Assembly (NCBI GenBank): GCA_015179025.1
Contig: WHUX01000064.1
Span: 186,001-250,000 of the forward strand
Direction of reading: 5' to 3'
Origin: Terfezia claveryi
Taxonomy: Eukaryota > Ascomycota > Pezizomycetes > Pezizales > Pezizaceae
DNA: 64,000 nucleotides
A program made the translations under genes and the position numbers. A model generated the notes under the pieces. The model was not told the origin of the DNA, did no database searches, and saw nothing but the letters and a program-made list of their open reading frames with translations. The number at the start of each line of letters is the position of its first letter. Position 1 is the stretch's first letter. Below, one piece after another: positions 10,670-22,478 of the stretch.

Positions 10670-11384
10670 AAGCGACATGTGGGATAGCCAGAAGAGCATG
10701 AGCAGAATATTTAAGATCTGTAATGAATCCGAATCACTTTCTTGGGGTCCAGTGGTTTGATAACTTGATAATGGCTGGGGGAAATCCATCCAATTTGGGA
10801 TTCTTCATAGAACAGATAGTGTTGGGTTGGATATCGCTTCAAGGATGCCTGCTGGAGACATGTTTGGGAGTTATCCATAAACAATGCTCTTTACATCACC
10901 TCGTGACCTCGCCTACCAGCGCACATCAACCGACCTGGTTTCAGTTTCACTTGTTACATTCCATCAGCCTTCAACTTCAGAGCCGTCAATGCAATTCTTG
11001 TCCTTATAGACAATGAAAGGGCTGTTATTGTTGGCGTACAAATAACCATTGCTAGAACCTCTCCGAACTCGCAGGAAAGTTTCTTTTAAGGGTGGGACTC
11101 TTGAGTGAGCAAACTCGATATTCCATCCGACAACATGGAGTTTAGATTCCCATGGATCGTGGCGAGGCACTTAGTGCAGAAAATATACCCCCAAAGTCAT
11201 TGGCATTAAGGGTATTCATCCTACATATGTTCGACTAGTGATGATGGTGGGCGAAATAAATCGGGAAATTGAGCGCAAGCAACAGGCTGCGTAGCGCGAT
11301 TGCAACCTTAGATCCCCAATTTGTTTACATAGCCTCTTAAGGTGTCATACATACTATTAGACAGAGATGTACCGTCCCAGCTAC
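10670..11384. other. No gene seen
   Basis: Unique-looking sequence right of the fold-back transposon. No recognisable coding blocks on either strand. Confidence 0.3.
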
Positions 11385-12470
11385 TTACAGTTGAGGTGTC
11401 GTTGGCCGCCTAAGCAGTGCTATAGGACAGGGAGTTCGTAACTGGAGATAACGCAGCCAGGATAGAGGTGAGGGTGCGATCGTGATGGGACAAAAGCTTT
11501 GATGGTGGGGCATGAGCTGGTCCAAGGGCGGCAGGGATGGAGTGCCACCAGTTGGCGACAGCGAGAGTGACATTATTATCCAGAGAAGCTGGAAATGCGG
11601 AGCTGAACAGTTGTAACGTTAGGTACATAGTTTTGGTTGGCGGGATGAGTAAATAATTGCGAACGACTAGAGTCTTGGCATGAGACTAGTCAAGACCTCA
11701 GCTCTGGCAAATCACCCATTCATGTCCATGTTCACCATACTCAGCTTCATGCCACAGTTACATCGCGTCACTACAGCTAACATATCTAACGTAGGATAAT
11801 CACTACTATGCAAAGAATCAATTGTGCGTTTGGCCCCCACAGACAAGAAATTCCATATCAGGGTACATAATATCTAGCTCACGGCGTAGTTTATTACTAC
11901 TATTGCTACTACCCCGCTGGATAAGGAGGGTGGTGGGGTCAAGACGCCCAAGATACTGGATGATTGAAGGGAGATGAGGGCGTTCTTTGATAGCTTGCAT
12001 ACGAGGGGTGGGGGGAGAGATGAGAAAGATGGGGGGGTTGAGGACATGTGTGGAGACAGTGGAGAGGGCGGTGTATGGAATGTTGGTGAGGGGAAGGTTT
12101 GGTAAAATGCACCCACAAAAGGATGAAATATACATGTACCCAGATGTATGTACCTGCTCGCCTGGGAGGCTCTTACCTGGTGGGGGCATATGGCTACTTG
12201 GTCATCCATCAGTGTTCCCCCGCCAATGGATGCCCTAACTGGATTATCTCCTCGCATTCCACAACTGGCGAACTGACAATGCAGCTAATGTCACAACCTG
12301 GGTCGGGTATACACTCGCTGACATGGGGAGTCTTTCGTCTACCGGCTCGTGATGGCGTAGACTTTCCTCGAATAAAATGTCAGTTGACGCAGGGTGGTGT
12401 TTATACCAGGCGACTACGGTACTTTGCTCGCTTTTCTTCCTAATCTCTGGAGAGATCTAGTCCCAGCAGC
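11385..12470 (-). other. Coding-like fragments of an unrecognised gene
   Basis: Three minus-strand stretches look more like protein than chance: near 12420-12280 (SLRHHEPVDERLP, VVTLAALSVRQLWNARR), near 12100-11830 (PRMQAIKERPHLPSIIQYL, LRRELDIMYPDMEFLVCGG) and 11628-11385 (NNVTLAVANWWHSIPAA, LTSILAALSPVTNSLSY). They are separated by frame changes and non-coding sequence. I do not recognise the family. It could be a gene with introns I cannot place or a decayed gene. Confidence 0.25.
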
Positions 12471-13043
12471 GTGGTTGCCTCAGCTGCTGTCTACTATTTC
12501 GAGGGGGGATGCGGTTGCGGCGTTGTAGGCGCCCCGGGGGAGGGGGGGAAGGGGGAAGATGTGAATTGGTGTTTCAGTAGAAGGAGGGGGAGTAGAAGAG
12601 AGGGGAGAGTGCCCTGATTCTCGTTTTGGCCTTGGGTTTTCATATTGAATGAAGTCTGCTTTTTTTTTTCCATTTTTGTGCTCGACTTTTCTTTGATGTT
12701 TGTTTGGCAGAGGAGAGGTGAGGATAATGGTTATGTATGTCACTCCCCCGAAGTAAGGTACATAGTGACTCGAGGTACACATGAGGTCCCTCCAAGCCAC
12801 CGTTGATATATAATTTTTTTTTATTCCCCAACCTCCGACGTATGCCATCAAATATACACAATAAGCATAGTAAAGATGTGATGAAATGTAAGAAAAAGAC
12901 GGGCTGGCGTGGGATAGAGGTAAGAGTCCATTTGATGAGTCTCTATACATTGTTTGTTATGTTTGGATGAGGATTTCGAGCGGTGCGGAGCCATTACACA
13001 GAGAATGGCAGACACAAACTCTGCAACCAGGCCATACTCCTGC
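12471..13043. other. Intergenic
   Basis: Downstream flank of the NDUFA5-type gene. A minus-strand frame at 12480-12950 ends in a proline-rich stretch with no recognised domain. No firm gene. Confidence 0.3.
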
Positions 13044-13807
13044 TTAAGCATTCTGTACCGGAGCCCTCCTCTCAAAATACTCCCACTGCCCCTTCACCGG
13101 CTCCTCCACCAGAGGCTCCCATGGCTTTGCCTCCAGCATCTCCTTGACAAGCTTCATCTCCGCCACGCCCTGCTTAATAACCTCCTCAATCAGCCCCGCC
13201 TCCAGCTTCCCCTCCAACTCGGCAACCTGCTCCGCCGTCAACGGGGGCTCTGCAGGGATGGGGGGGACGGCCACATTGCCCACACTCGTAGCCTGCTTCC
13301 CACCCTCAGTCGGTTTTGACGGAACAGCCAGGGGATCCACAGCATCCTCGAGAGCCTTCTCTTGCTCGGAGATGGTCTCGCTTAGAAATTCGAGACCCTC
13401 GAGATCAACACCCTCTGCGTTCTCGGGACGGCGGCGGTCAGGTCGCGGAATTGGGCTTTGACTTGAGCGGCGGCTATGGCCGCTTGCAGCTTTGTCTCTG
13501 GCCAGCCGGCATCCTCGGCGAGCTTTCTGAGGCTGGGGAGGAGCGGGGCGAGGTGGGTTTGCTCGTAGGATTGGTACGAGGGGGGAGTGATGGATGTGAC
13601 GATGTCAAGGCGGTGCCTAGTGAGGGTGGTTGTGCTGGTGCGGTAGACGCTGTGCGAGGGGAGGGAGTTTAGCAGGGTGAGGGTCGTGTTGTATATTGCG
13701 ATGAGGGACGGTCGGGGGGCGGGGTGCGCGAGGAGCCCGGTGAGGCCGGTGGGGGAGAAGGGTGCGATGTACGATGCGAGGCGGAGGGTGGGGCGCATTG
13801 CGGGCAA
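13044..13807 (-). CDS. Complex I NDUFA5-type subunit (fungal 29.9 kDa)
   Basis: Accessory subunit of the complex I peripheral arm in the mitochondrial matrix. The start at 13807 (or the ATG at 13798) gives MRPTLRLAS, then PTGLTGLLAHPAPR, YNTTL, HSVYRTSTTTLTRHRLDIV and PPSYQSYEQ. The C-terminal half holds LTAEQVAELEGKLEAGLIEEVI, MLEAKPWEPL and GQWEYFER. Both blocks are diagnostic, but they lie in different frames. A 41-bp intron at 13422-13462 (GTCAAA donor, CTGAC branch-like, CCCGAG acceptor) would join them in phase 0 and give 240 aa; otherwise there is a one-base frameshift near 13440. The donor is weak, so I cannot decide between a tiny intron, a real frameshift and an assembly error. Confidence 0.85.
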
Positions 13808-14594
13808 GCGAGGGGCTTGTGTCTCCTGTCCTGTCTTGTCCTGTCTTGTCCTGTCTCTATTATTTATTTTATTTTACTCTATGCTTTTGTTTTTTCTTTT
13901 TGTTGTTGTTTCGGGGGGAGTTGGTGGTTTTGTTTTTTTTGGGGGGGCGTAAACGTTCGTGGAGGGGGTTTCAATTGGCCGACCGCAAAGTGAACAGCCA
14001 GGTCACGTTTTCAGCGGAGCTGCAATTGCTTGGAGACCTGGGATCTGCCCGCACCTGAATACAGTAAGGGTGACTCTTTATCATCAATTTTTTGAAGGGA
14101 TTCTCAACCTCAATCGAATAGTGGTGTGTTCTTACTTCTATTTGATTGTGTCACGTGGACTCACGCAGCATCCTTCAAAAGTGGTACATATCAAAGAAAG
14201 GAATCTCGGCTCTACATTCTCTGCAATAGTCCCGGTGTTTGTGCGAATGGGGAAATGGGCCTTACAAGGCGAAGCAAGTACAGTCCACAGCCTGACCAAT
14301 ACGTACGGTGTAGTAAATATCTCAAAACTTTAGATTGATGAAAAGGAAAAATTGATAACAGGAAAACGAAGAAATGTGTACACATCAGCTGTGCTCCTTC
14401 TCCACAGTCACCCAAGTCTCGCCAGCCTAGATGTTGGTAGGCTTCTTCGCCTTGGACAGATAACCGGGAATCCTCACCGATCAACCAAGTCCCCAAGTGG
14501 TCACTCGCTAAACCTCCGGACCTTGTCGAGGCTCTGTGTGGTCTACAATGAAACTTGTGTCCACACCCACTGTTATCAAGCTTATTCGAGAGGC
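13808..14594. other. Intergenic with TGTCCTGTCT tandem repeat
   Basis: A TCCTGTCTTG unit is repeated about four times at 13817-13856, directly upstream of the NDUFA5-type start, followed by a T-rich and G-rich stretch to about 13950. No gene found in the rest. Confidence 0.45.
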
Positions 14595-14852
14595 TTATGA
14601 ACCCCCTCTTGCAAGACCTAGTGCTATCCTCGTGTGCTCCCGGACCACCATCTCTGCCCTCTCCAGAAACCTATTGAACCCCTGACTCTCCCAACCCACA
14701 CCCATTCCTTCCTCGAAAACCTCATCCATGTCTTCATTGTCACCTTGCCAACTCCTGCTCCTCCTGCAGCTCCTCCCCCAGTTCTGATTCTGGTATGACT
14801 TTCCGGCGTTTGGTACCCCCGGGGTTCTGACGCGACTCTTCATCTTCCTCAT
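14595..14852 (-). CDS. Short hypothetical ORF, possible gene fragment
   Basis: 85 codons, ending EEGMGVGWESQGFNRF then RAEMVVREHTRIAL and ARGGS. The acidic and amphipathic composition resembles real protein more than the surrounding frames, but I do not recognise a family and see no splice partners. It may be the end of a decayed transposon ORF. Confidence 0.2.
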   Translation of the reverse strand: MRKMKSRVRTPGVPNAGKSYQNQNWGRSCRRSRSWQGDNEDMDEVFEEGMGVGWESQGFNRFLERAEMVVREHTRIALGLARGGS

Positions 14853-15435
14853 TACGGCAGTAAGAAATCCTACACAGTTTTTAGGTCTAACGGGCCCTTT
14901 ATCAATTACTTCTCATTAGATCTTTTCTGTGTTTTCCCCTCGTACCTAAAGGTTTTCGCGCACGCGCACCTATGTCAAGTCAAGCCATATAGCTGCCGAT
15001 GTACCGATGTACACGGCTCAAGGCTTATATGTGTTTTCTTTATACATATGAGTGAGCGTTTCCTTTACAGCTTGCCCCTTTTTACACTACTTTCTTTTTA
15101 CCCCTCAGGGGGTAGAGAACTTTGAAGGACCTGATTTTAAATTGCTCTCGGAGCTGGGATGCTTACTAAATTCTAATTGGGATGTACCTAACCTACAAGA
15201 GAAGGGTCGGTGGAGATGATATGGGTCAGGCCGTTGCTTCTTCCATTGGCTTTAGTTTTTTTTTTTTTTGTGTTGTACCTACACGTATATAAGTATCTAG
15301 TCTCGGCATAGCGGGTCTCGAGCACCAAAAAGGCAATTATGGACAAACTACCTACTTGGAAGTGGAGCATCAATTGAGGGTGTCCCTTTTGTGCTGTGTA
15401 GGTAGGTAGATAGACTCTATCGTCTTGTTTTGTTA
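14853..15435. other. No gene seen
   Basis: AT-rich intergenic DNA with a 15-T run near 15256-15270. Confidence 0.3.
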
Positions 15436-15640
15436 ACCCAGAACCCGCACGGGCTAGAGACTAGCCCACAAGGGTGCCTTGCCCAAGAGGACTCTGCGTC
15501 CATATACCCAAAATCCACCTGTGCTTCCATATTGGAATGGATTCCAAGATTTGTCACTCAGTCCATACGGCACCCAAGGGCTCCGTGACCACAGATAATT
15601 GCAACATGCTAGGCCTAAGAAAGCAGTGACTACGCTAGTA
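15436..15640. repeat. Dispersed repeat, copy 1 (internally deleted)
   Basis: Begins AACCCAGAACCCGCACGGGC and continues through CCCAAAATCCACCTGTGC and GGATTCCAAGATTTGTCAC to GCCTAAGAAAGCAGTGACTA. Matches 23895-24235, but lacks the ~130-bp internal minisatellite-like block found there. Confidence 0.75.
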
Positions 15641-15659
15641 CGTTTAGTGCCATTTTGCT

Positions 15660-15830
15660 GCGTGGGGAGACTGCATGGGAAAGTCTCCTACCGCAGCACG
15701 CAATGAGTATTTGGAATTTTTGACTTGTTTGGTATCATTGCATAGTTGCCCTTTTCAGAAATCATACAAGTAGTCCTTTTTTGGCCCATACCTTTTCCGG
15801 TCAAATGTATATATGATATGTTCTGGTCCG
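15660..15830. repeat. Dispersed repeat unit with TTGGCCCATACCTTTTCCGG
   Basis: The stretch CGCAATGAGTATTTGGAATT...TTGGCCCATACCTTTTCCGG recurs, diverged, at 16885-17010. A weaker third copy follows the ATPase relic near 24320-24420. It probably marks the 3' part of one mobile element family. Confidence 0.55.
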
Positions 15831-15839
15831 TTCCGGATT

Positions 15840-15881
15840 CAGTCCATACCGGTATGGCCCGGTCCCTACCGGTATGGACTG
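15840..15881. repeat. Perfect hairpin CAGTCCATACCGGTA / TACCGGTATGGACTG
   Basis: Arms of 15 nt (15840-15854 and 15867-15881) around a 12-nt loop. No T-run follows, and the setting is a dispersed repeat. Confidence 0.7.
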
Positions 15882-16390
15882 GATATCCCAACGGACCAGG
15901 CCGTTACGGGATTAAATTGTTCAATGCCACGGACTCTCTGGAGGGTCTGGGCACGAGACTATGCCACGGATGGCAACAGGGATTTACCACAACACCACAG
16001 CGGCCACAGTGACGTTATAATTACTAAATAGGGACATATCCGATATGAAGGTTATTGCGTAGAGAAAATGTTCTGGTCCGTTACGGAATTGAAACCTTTA
16101 GTTCGTGAGAATTTTCTTCAACGCAACACACTTGTTCAACGTAACATATTCTGCACACTGACCTTACCAGAGCACACCGAGAAATTACCAACATACCGTG
16201 ACATTACCAACATACCCCCACTCTTACCATAATCACAGTTGGTCAGAAGATAATGGCAGTATTGATTTGGATTGGTTTCACCCCCTAGGTTTCACTCCAT
16301 CTCGAAGCGCAATTATTGAAGTAAATCTCAGGTGACCTTTGAGAAGTAATTCCTTAATATCCAATTCAAGCACATGGTGACTAACATGAA

Positions 16391-16627
16391 CTAACTACCT
16401 AGGTACCGCAGAATTAAAGCATACCTCTGAGACCCAAACTTGAAGGCCCCAGCAGGCGATTTTCCAGCAATCAATCTGTATAGACGTATATAGATAGCCA
16501 CATCCATTGGCTCAACCAGCTCTGGAACTAGCATCCCTTGTTGATTTTGTTCCAATGACCAACCTTCCAAATCCTTCTTAATCTCACTCAACACTTTGTA
16601 ACCCCGCTTTTTGCTGTTGGCATACAC
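16391..16627 (-). CDS. Short hypothetical ORF
   Basis: 78 codons with VLSEIKKDLEGWSLEQNQQ and MLVPELVEPMDVAIYIRLY. The composition is protein-like, but no family is recognised and there is no ATG-proximal context. Possibly an exon or relic. Confidence 0.2.
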   Translation of the reverse strand: MYANSKKRGYKVLSEIKKDLEGWSLEQNQQGMLVPELVEPMDVAIYIRLYRLIAGKSPAGAFKFGSQRYALILRYLGS

Positions 16628-16884
16628 TAGATAATGAAGGATTCATGCCTCTCGTTATATTTCCAGTGGCCAGAAAGCGTTTTGTCAGACTTGCGGTCTA
16701 AGAGATCACCAAAATAATCTCCGAGGTCTAGGAAATGTTCCATTTCCGTGCAACTTTCTTGCTACGAGCAGCGTTAGCGGATGCGAATAGAGGAGGTGGA
16801 AAAGTTCCTAAAGGAACGAGGATGAATGAGGTAGTGATAAAAGTAGCGGTAAAACATGATAGGTCACGATAGAGCGGGATGAAA

Positions 16885-17010
16885 CTACGCAATGGGTATT
16901 GAGAATTTTTGGTTTCGGTAGCCTTGGATGGTTGCCTTTTTGAGATATGTAGTTCCTTTTTTGGCCCATACCTTTTCCGGTAGTCTGGTTCCTTGCCGGT
17001 ATCTCCCAGT
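16885..17010. repeat. Dispersed repeat unit, second copy
   Basis: Shares CGCAATGGGTATTGAGAATT and TTGGCCCATACCTTTTCCGG with 15690-15800. It is followed by the recurrent TAGTCTGGTT motif. Confidence 0.55.
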
Positions 17011-17371
17011 GTACCCCTCTTGTAATTAAGCTAGCCCTGTCTTAGTAGTCTCTCTACTACACCATTTTTAGTCTAGTTATCATTTTAGACTCCATGATAC
17101 CAACAGGCGCCCTCGACATGCACTGCTGCAGACAAAAATTTCGGAGTAGCCTCATGCTTGAAGTCTGACTTGGATCCCAAATGCCAACTGTGCTGTGTCG
17201 TCAAATGTATATATGTACGGCCATTTGCCTCCTAGCTAAATAGAAATTCACAACATCGCCATCATGTCTACAGTGCCAACACCTTTTTAATTTTTCTTTA
17301 AAAAAAACTCCTTACTCATATGCCGCCCCAATAAGGGGACCATGATGAGGCACCCGGAAACCCGGGTAGAT

Positions 17372-17770
17372 TCAAGGACGGGGCAAGTTAGTCTGCCCGG
17401 TCCGGCAAACGCTAGATACAAATATGCCAAACGAATTGGACCGCATGATAGAGAAAAAGAAACAAATATAAAGTAGAAGAAGAAACTCAAGTGGATTGGG
17501 GTCCCATGCTGTCATAATCGGCCTGCGCCAAATGACCCTCCGCAGTCGGCGGTAGAGGAAGCCGAAAAAGGCCTCTACCGCATCCCACTTTTTCCCGTCC
17601 TCCTCTTCAATCCATATGGGTCGGTCCAGATCCTCCCAGTCCTTGACCAGTCCCAGGGCGGCTCTTTGGGCTTTGTGGTCAGGGCAGTCGAAGTACTTGC
17701 GGTGAAAGGGAGGATGTTCTGTAATTGCCGACCGTAGAGATAGCACACTATTGCACAGAGGCAACAACAA
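17372..17770 (-). CDS. Hypothetical ORF, possible relic
   Basis: The middle part looks like protein (CPDHKAQRAALGLVKDWEDL, WIEEEDGKKWDAVEAFFGFL, RLRRVIWRRP), followed by a hydrophobic tail that may be non-coding. I do not recognise it. Confidence 0.2.
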   Translation of the reverse strand: MLLPLCNSVLSLRSAITEHPPFHRKYFDCPDHKAQRAALGLVKDWEDLDRPIWIEEEDGKKWDAVEAFFGFLYRRLRRVIWRRPIMTAWDPNPLEFLLLLYICFFFSIMRSNSFGIFVSSVCRTGQTNLPRP

Positions 17771-18862
17771 CGGAGAACGGATACAGTAACCAGATGCTAG
17801 CTAACTGGGCTCATAACCTGAAATTAACTGGCCAAGTCTTCGGGATATGCGTGCATGCACTTGAGTAGAGTACCGTAGACTAGGATACGGAAGCTTGAGC
17901 TTGATTGATTGATCGAGTGAGTTACTGACACTTCGCTTCGGATGCAATCCAGGGGACCTAGTTCTGGTTGGCACCAGGGACCTGCTCTGGTTGGCACCAG
18001 GGGACCCCGCCATATCCTCCAACCACATAGGATATTAAATAAAATTTATCCCGTGAATTCTATTTCTTAAACAAACGCCAGTACCCGAAAAAAATACCAT
18101 GAGGAAATTTAACCACTACTTCTTAGCCTCGTCCTTCGCCTCAGCCTTACTGACATTCTCGGGCAATCTGTGCTCCATTCTGTTCCACTTTGAGATCACC
18201 CATGATATCTTTTTTCAGCTCTCTGTCAGCGTATGCGAACTTCACCAAGATACGTCAGCGAAATGCAGGTAGCTGATTTATTGCAAACCAAACATACCGT
18301 GGTCACAAAAACCCCAAGCAGGAACTTCATCCAATTATCTTGTTTCTTGGATCCATCATCCACTTTTGAGCTTAGGTTGGTGACTGTCACGACAAGGCAT
18401 GCTAAATCCTTGGTGGGAATTAGTTTAATTTAATACATGGTTCGTATTCTTCCTTTTCCACAGTTGTAAGATTAAAAGCTTGTGCACCAAAGCTTTTCTC
18501 GATGGTTATATCATCAGTTCCAGCTTCCTGTACATCCCTGTCTTCAGTGCTGTACCTACAGTATTCTAATCAGTATACTTAAGCTAAGTATAGACTGTCA
18601 GATCTAACAGACCTCATATGATCTCAAACCAAGAATGGTTGGTTGGATGACGCCAACATTCTTCATAGCATATCGAACCTGGAGAGGCATAATGACACTT
18701 CGGCATATGGTGCCTTCGTATCGTTGCTTTTCGTGTGTCTTTGTAGTAGCGGTGGTCTGTATCATGACATGTACGGGGATTTTCTGTGTCACACCTTGGC
18801 ACCTTGGCAGGAGCACTCATTGGCCGACCGCCCTGATGGCGTCACACATTTACAGAGTATGA
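17771..18862. other. No gene seen
   Basis: Contains a local duplication of CTGGTTGGCACCAGGG(G)ACC at about 17953-18007. Otherwise AT-rich, with short unsupported frames. Confidence 0.3.
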
Positions 18863-18913
18863 GCTGTAGATATGACGGGAGAAGGCAGGTTTTTCTCCCG
18901 TCATATCTACAGC
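18863..18913. repeat. Perfect 21-bp stem hairpin
   Basis: GCTGTAGATATGACGGGAGAA (18863-18883) is the exact reverse complement of 18893-18913, with a 9-nt loop. It lies exactly at the left edge of the 18912-20205 inverted-repeat element. Confidence 0.85.
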
Positions 18914-20205
18914 GGGAGGCATTCAAGCAGAACACGCTAAAAGCCTCACTATCCTCCAAAGGGAAAAGTAGTGTCTTGCTGCTTGGGGGGCTCGTTATGA
19001 CGAGGTACAGTATCTACAGTGCATAGGCTATCCGTACAACTTCCATCACCACGTCCTTTCCAAAACATCCAATGTTGCTCCACCTAGAACATCACTATAC
19101 TTTTTTGCTGTAATCGCTTCATAGTTCTCACAACTGAAGTGCACTATAATTCGCTCAATCTCAACCTAAACCGTACCAATACCTCCATACCACACTCGTC
19201 TAACATCATTACAGTATCAGCTTGTTTTGTTTGTTTGCATGTGGGAGTGTCGGAATTAAGAAGATAATGCTACTAGTCAAGGAAACGTGAGTGCCTTTAT
19301 TATAGTTATTACTTTTCTCTTAATTTCTCTTACGAAGGAACAGCAGTTTTTACACGAAGAATAAAGTAATCTTTGAAAAATTGCTCTCTTAAGTTTAGCA
19401 ATATAATACTCTTTTCATGCTTTCGTTAATACTTGTAATAGCTCTATTAGCTGAGCCTACACGAGTCTATTATATCAATCAGTTATCTGACGACTGGGTT
19501 AAGAAGCCAGACAAAGCAGAGTCTCGCTTCAACCAAACTAGGTCCCGCTTCTTTACTCCATTGTTCGATATTTTATCTATTTCACTTGTATCTTCAAGCT
19601 CTACTAACCTCAAAGACCCCGGAATTCAGTTACATGTTTCTGTTATCAGAAATTTATGACTCACTTTATAACAGGTCTTTATAGTATAGTATGGTTGGAG
19701 TTTTCATTAGTTTAGGATAAGAGCTATCTTTCGTTGTTTTGTAAATTTTCGTTTATAGGCGATAGCGGCTGGCTTTGCAGTGCCAATTAGACTAATTAGG
19801 TGCTGAATTGACTCCCTTCCAATCCATATAGCCCCCTCATGATCAGTCAAGCACGAGTGTCCTCCTAGTTATGAGTACACATGGGGACATAGAAACCGGG
19901 TATAAGGTTGAATGGTATAGCGTAGTACCTAGTGGTATAGAGAATACCTATTATAACATATTCTTTTGGAATGGCATTCGCGTTGATGTACTCTGTAGGA
20001 TGTGGTATTCGCGCTGATAGTTATCTGCGTTGATATGTGTGCTCGCGTTGCGTATTAACCTTGTTATGTTTGAGAATAAGAAGCTCGTCATAACGACCCC
20101 CCTTGCTACCCCCCAAAACAGCTAGATATCTAATCTGCTGCTTTTCCTTTATAGGATAGTAAAATTATTAGCGTGTTCTGCCTGAATGCCTCCCGCAAGA
20201 GTGAT
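18912..20205. mobile_element. ~1.3-kb element with ~100-bp terminal inverted repeats
   Basis: GCGGGAGGCATTCAAGCAGA...GCTCGTTATGACGAG (18912-19002) is repeated in inverted orientation at about 20088-20205. Mismatches are mainly C/T and G/A, with a small insertion. The interior is AT-rich; an 80-codon frame at 19417-19659 has no recognised domain. Probably a non-autonomous DNA transposon. Confidence 0.65.
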
Positions 20206-21133
20206 AATATTCAAGCGTATAGAGTGACTTGACCGAATTGCTTAGAGAGTCAAGTATAGCGAAAGTATAGCCGCGAATATATATATAAACATGAATAGCT
20301 ATACATGAATAGCAAGTGACAACGTCATGAGAATATACCGTGCTTTATGATAATATCATGTGGAGGCACTACAAGGTGTAAGCTGGTTAGGAATGTGTGC
20401 GGTCACATATAATTTACATAAACTGCTTTTGAAATGTATTACCCATATCAAATAGTTGTTAATAAGTCAAATGCGCTATTAGATTGTTTAACCAGTTAAC
20501 TACCCATATAAGATTGAGGCATGTTCAACTATTTTAATGTGCACAGCAAATTGAAAATCTAATCTTCATTGAAGACCTTAAATTATGATACAGCCTATGC
20601 AGTCTAAACACAGTGCTTATTTAGCTGCCTCAGGCTCAGATAAACGGATTTCCCAATAATGAATACGAATAGTATGATAAGCGCTACTATTGGCTAGACA
20701 TATGAGTACTCGCTAGCCTTGTTCAGTGTGCTCTTCACCGTCAAACCAGTTTAACACTGATTATAATTCGAGTATTACTCTGAATTCTCAGCACTGTTTC
20801 ATGATATTGACTACGTTAAGCTATATCAAAATGGTAAATACTCTAAATCACCGTGAGCAGTGTTGACTACGGGTTTTTTTTTTAAAAAAGTCTATACACC
20901 GATTCGACTTAATGAATCTAAACCATTAGGTACGACGCGGTTACAATGGAGCATTACTAGAAGGAGAAATCTGGCGGGCTTGGCAAAAGGTTATTCTTTC
21001 TGTATAAGGAACCTACTTCGTAGCTGGGGAGGTCGTCCTACTTACCAATATCATAAGCACAATCAGATTCCTCACAGAAGGCGTGAGTGGAGTTCTATCT
21101 TGACTGTGATCCTCTTTAAATCTTCCCTTTCAG
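20206..21133. other. No gene seen
   Basis: AT-rich, with scattered stop codons in all frames and a T10/A6 tract near 20874-20888. Confidence 0.35.
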
Positions 21134-21369
21134 TACCGTGGTAATTCGAAATTAAGAACCGGTTCTTAATTTCGAATGTGGGCTGGGGTCTGCATATACC
21201 AGTCTCGCAACGGCCAGCACGACAACAATCAGAACCGACATCTATCAGTACTGCTGATGGTTTAGTCTCAATATCACCTAGAGTATATCTGAACCCCAAC
21301 TAGCCTCTAATACATGCATATACATTAAACCTATTCTAGGGGGGTTCTTAATTTCGAATTATCACGGTA
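21134..21369. mobile_element. 236-bp MITE, copy A (Tc1/mariner-like TA ends)
   Basis: 27-bp ends (21134-21160 and 21343-21369) are inverted with one mismatch, starting TACCGTGGTAATTCGAAATT. They are bounded by TA on both sides, fitting a TA target. The left end is followed at once by a second inverted copy, so 21142-21175 is a 34-bp perfect palindrome centred on ACCGGT. Non-coding. Confidence 0.75.
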
Positions 21370-21647
21370 CGCCCACGGCACAACGGGCAAGTAAAAATAA
21401 ACCTGCTTCCACCGCCACCTCGACCACACGGCTTTATCAGAGGTTCAACCTGGTGAAGAACTCTTCGACCAGGTCCACAACCACCTCCTTGTCTGCGCCT
21501 TTCTTCCTCCTCATTATCCATACCTCCCTATCATGTGCCTGCTCTCAGGAGCTCCACCTCCTTCCGCTCCATTCACCAGCGTGGCAAACTAGCGCAACAT
21601 GTATGCCTGTTTCCACCTGGCCGTATGAGGGGTCCTCAAACTCATCC

Positions 21648-21712
21648 AGAAAGTGCCTCCACCAGTCCAGAAAGTGCCTCCATCAGCCCAGAAAGTGCCT
21701 CTAACAGCCCAG
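21648..21712. repeat. 21-bp minisatellite
   Basis: About three units of CCAGAAAGTGCCTCCATCAG type. In one frame they encode the repeated heptad PESASxS within an open stretch 21535-21954. I cannot show that this frame is a gene. Confidence 0.7.
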
Positions 21713-22478
21713 TCTTCCTTTTCAGGTCTGATAGTTCAGCATGGCTTTTCTGTTCTATTTTAGGACCCCCCCTTCCCCGTGCCTGCTACCTCCCTGTCTG
21801 CCTTCCTTTTCCTAGACCAGATCTGTTTCAGCCCCCCTCAGTTACAAGTGTGCAGCTCCCCATTCTTTCTGCTCCCTTCTTGGCCGCTGCATCTGCCTTC
21901 TCATTCCCGAAGATCCCCACGCGTCTGGACCTAGGATCGCTTGACGTTTTCTGATACCGTCTACGACCCACTTCAGGTGCTTGGTCCGAGCTTTACTGAA
22001 CTCAACGAAGGTAAACTCAACGAAGGTGAACAACAAGCGCAATCACCATACGCAATCAACCACTTCACGATGTTCTCGCAATTCAGTATTGACTTCCCCC
22101 CTCCAGCTGGCCAACCGGCTCAATCCGACCCACCATCTCCATCTGAACAGCCAGGTACACCCTCCCCATCGTAGCGACCAAGTACACCGACTGCTAATGT
22201 AAGATTACGAGGTTATATGAGCGAGGAATCTTGAAGAGAGAAGAGTTGTGTGTATTCAAAATAACAACGGAGCTATCTTAGGTATCGCTATAGTCTCAAT
22301 GCTACGGTCCTAGTCCTCTGATGAGAAAAACCATTATTCTTACCGACAAATTCCAACTCTTTTATCCTTTCTCGAGATGTCCCAATTAGCCATATTGGGA
22401 CGACTGGTTTCATACCATGAACATCCCAATTAGCCATTTCTGGTTGCCTGCGCTTCCCGTGATACCAGCTTACCCCAC

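Noticed and set aside
11987..12443. Plus-strand ORFs at 11987-12238 and 12099-12443
   Set aside because: They lie antisense to the more protein-like minus-strand fragments and show no motif.
21453..21954. Open frames over the PESASxS minisatellite
   Set aside because: The length is explained by the repeat and by C-rich composition; no start context, domain or splice partner recognised.
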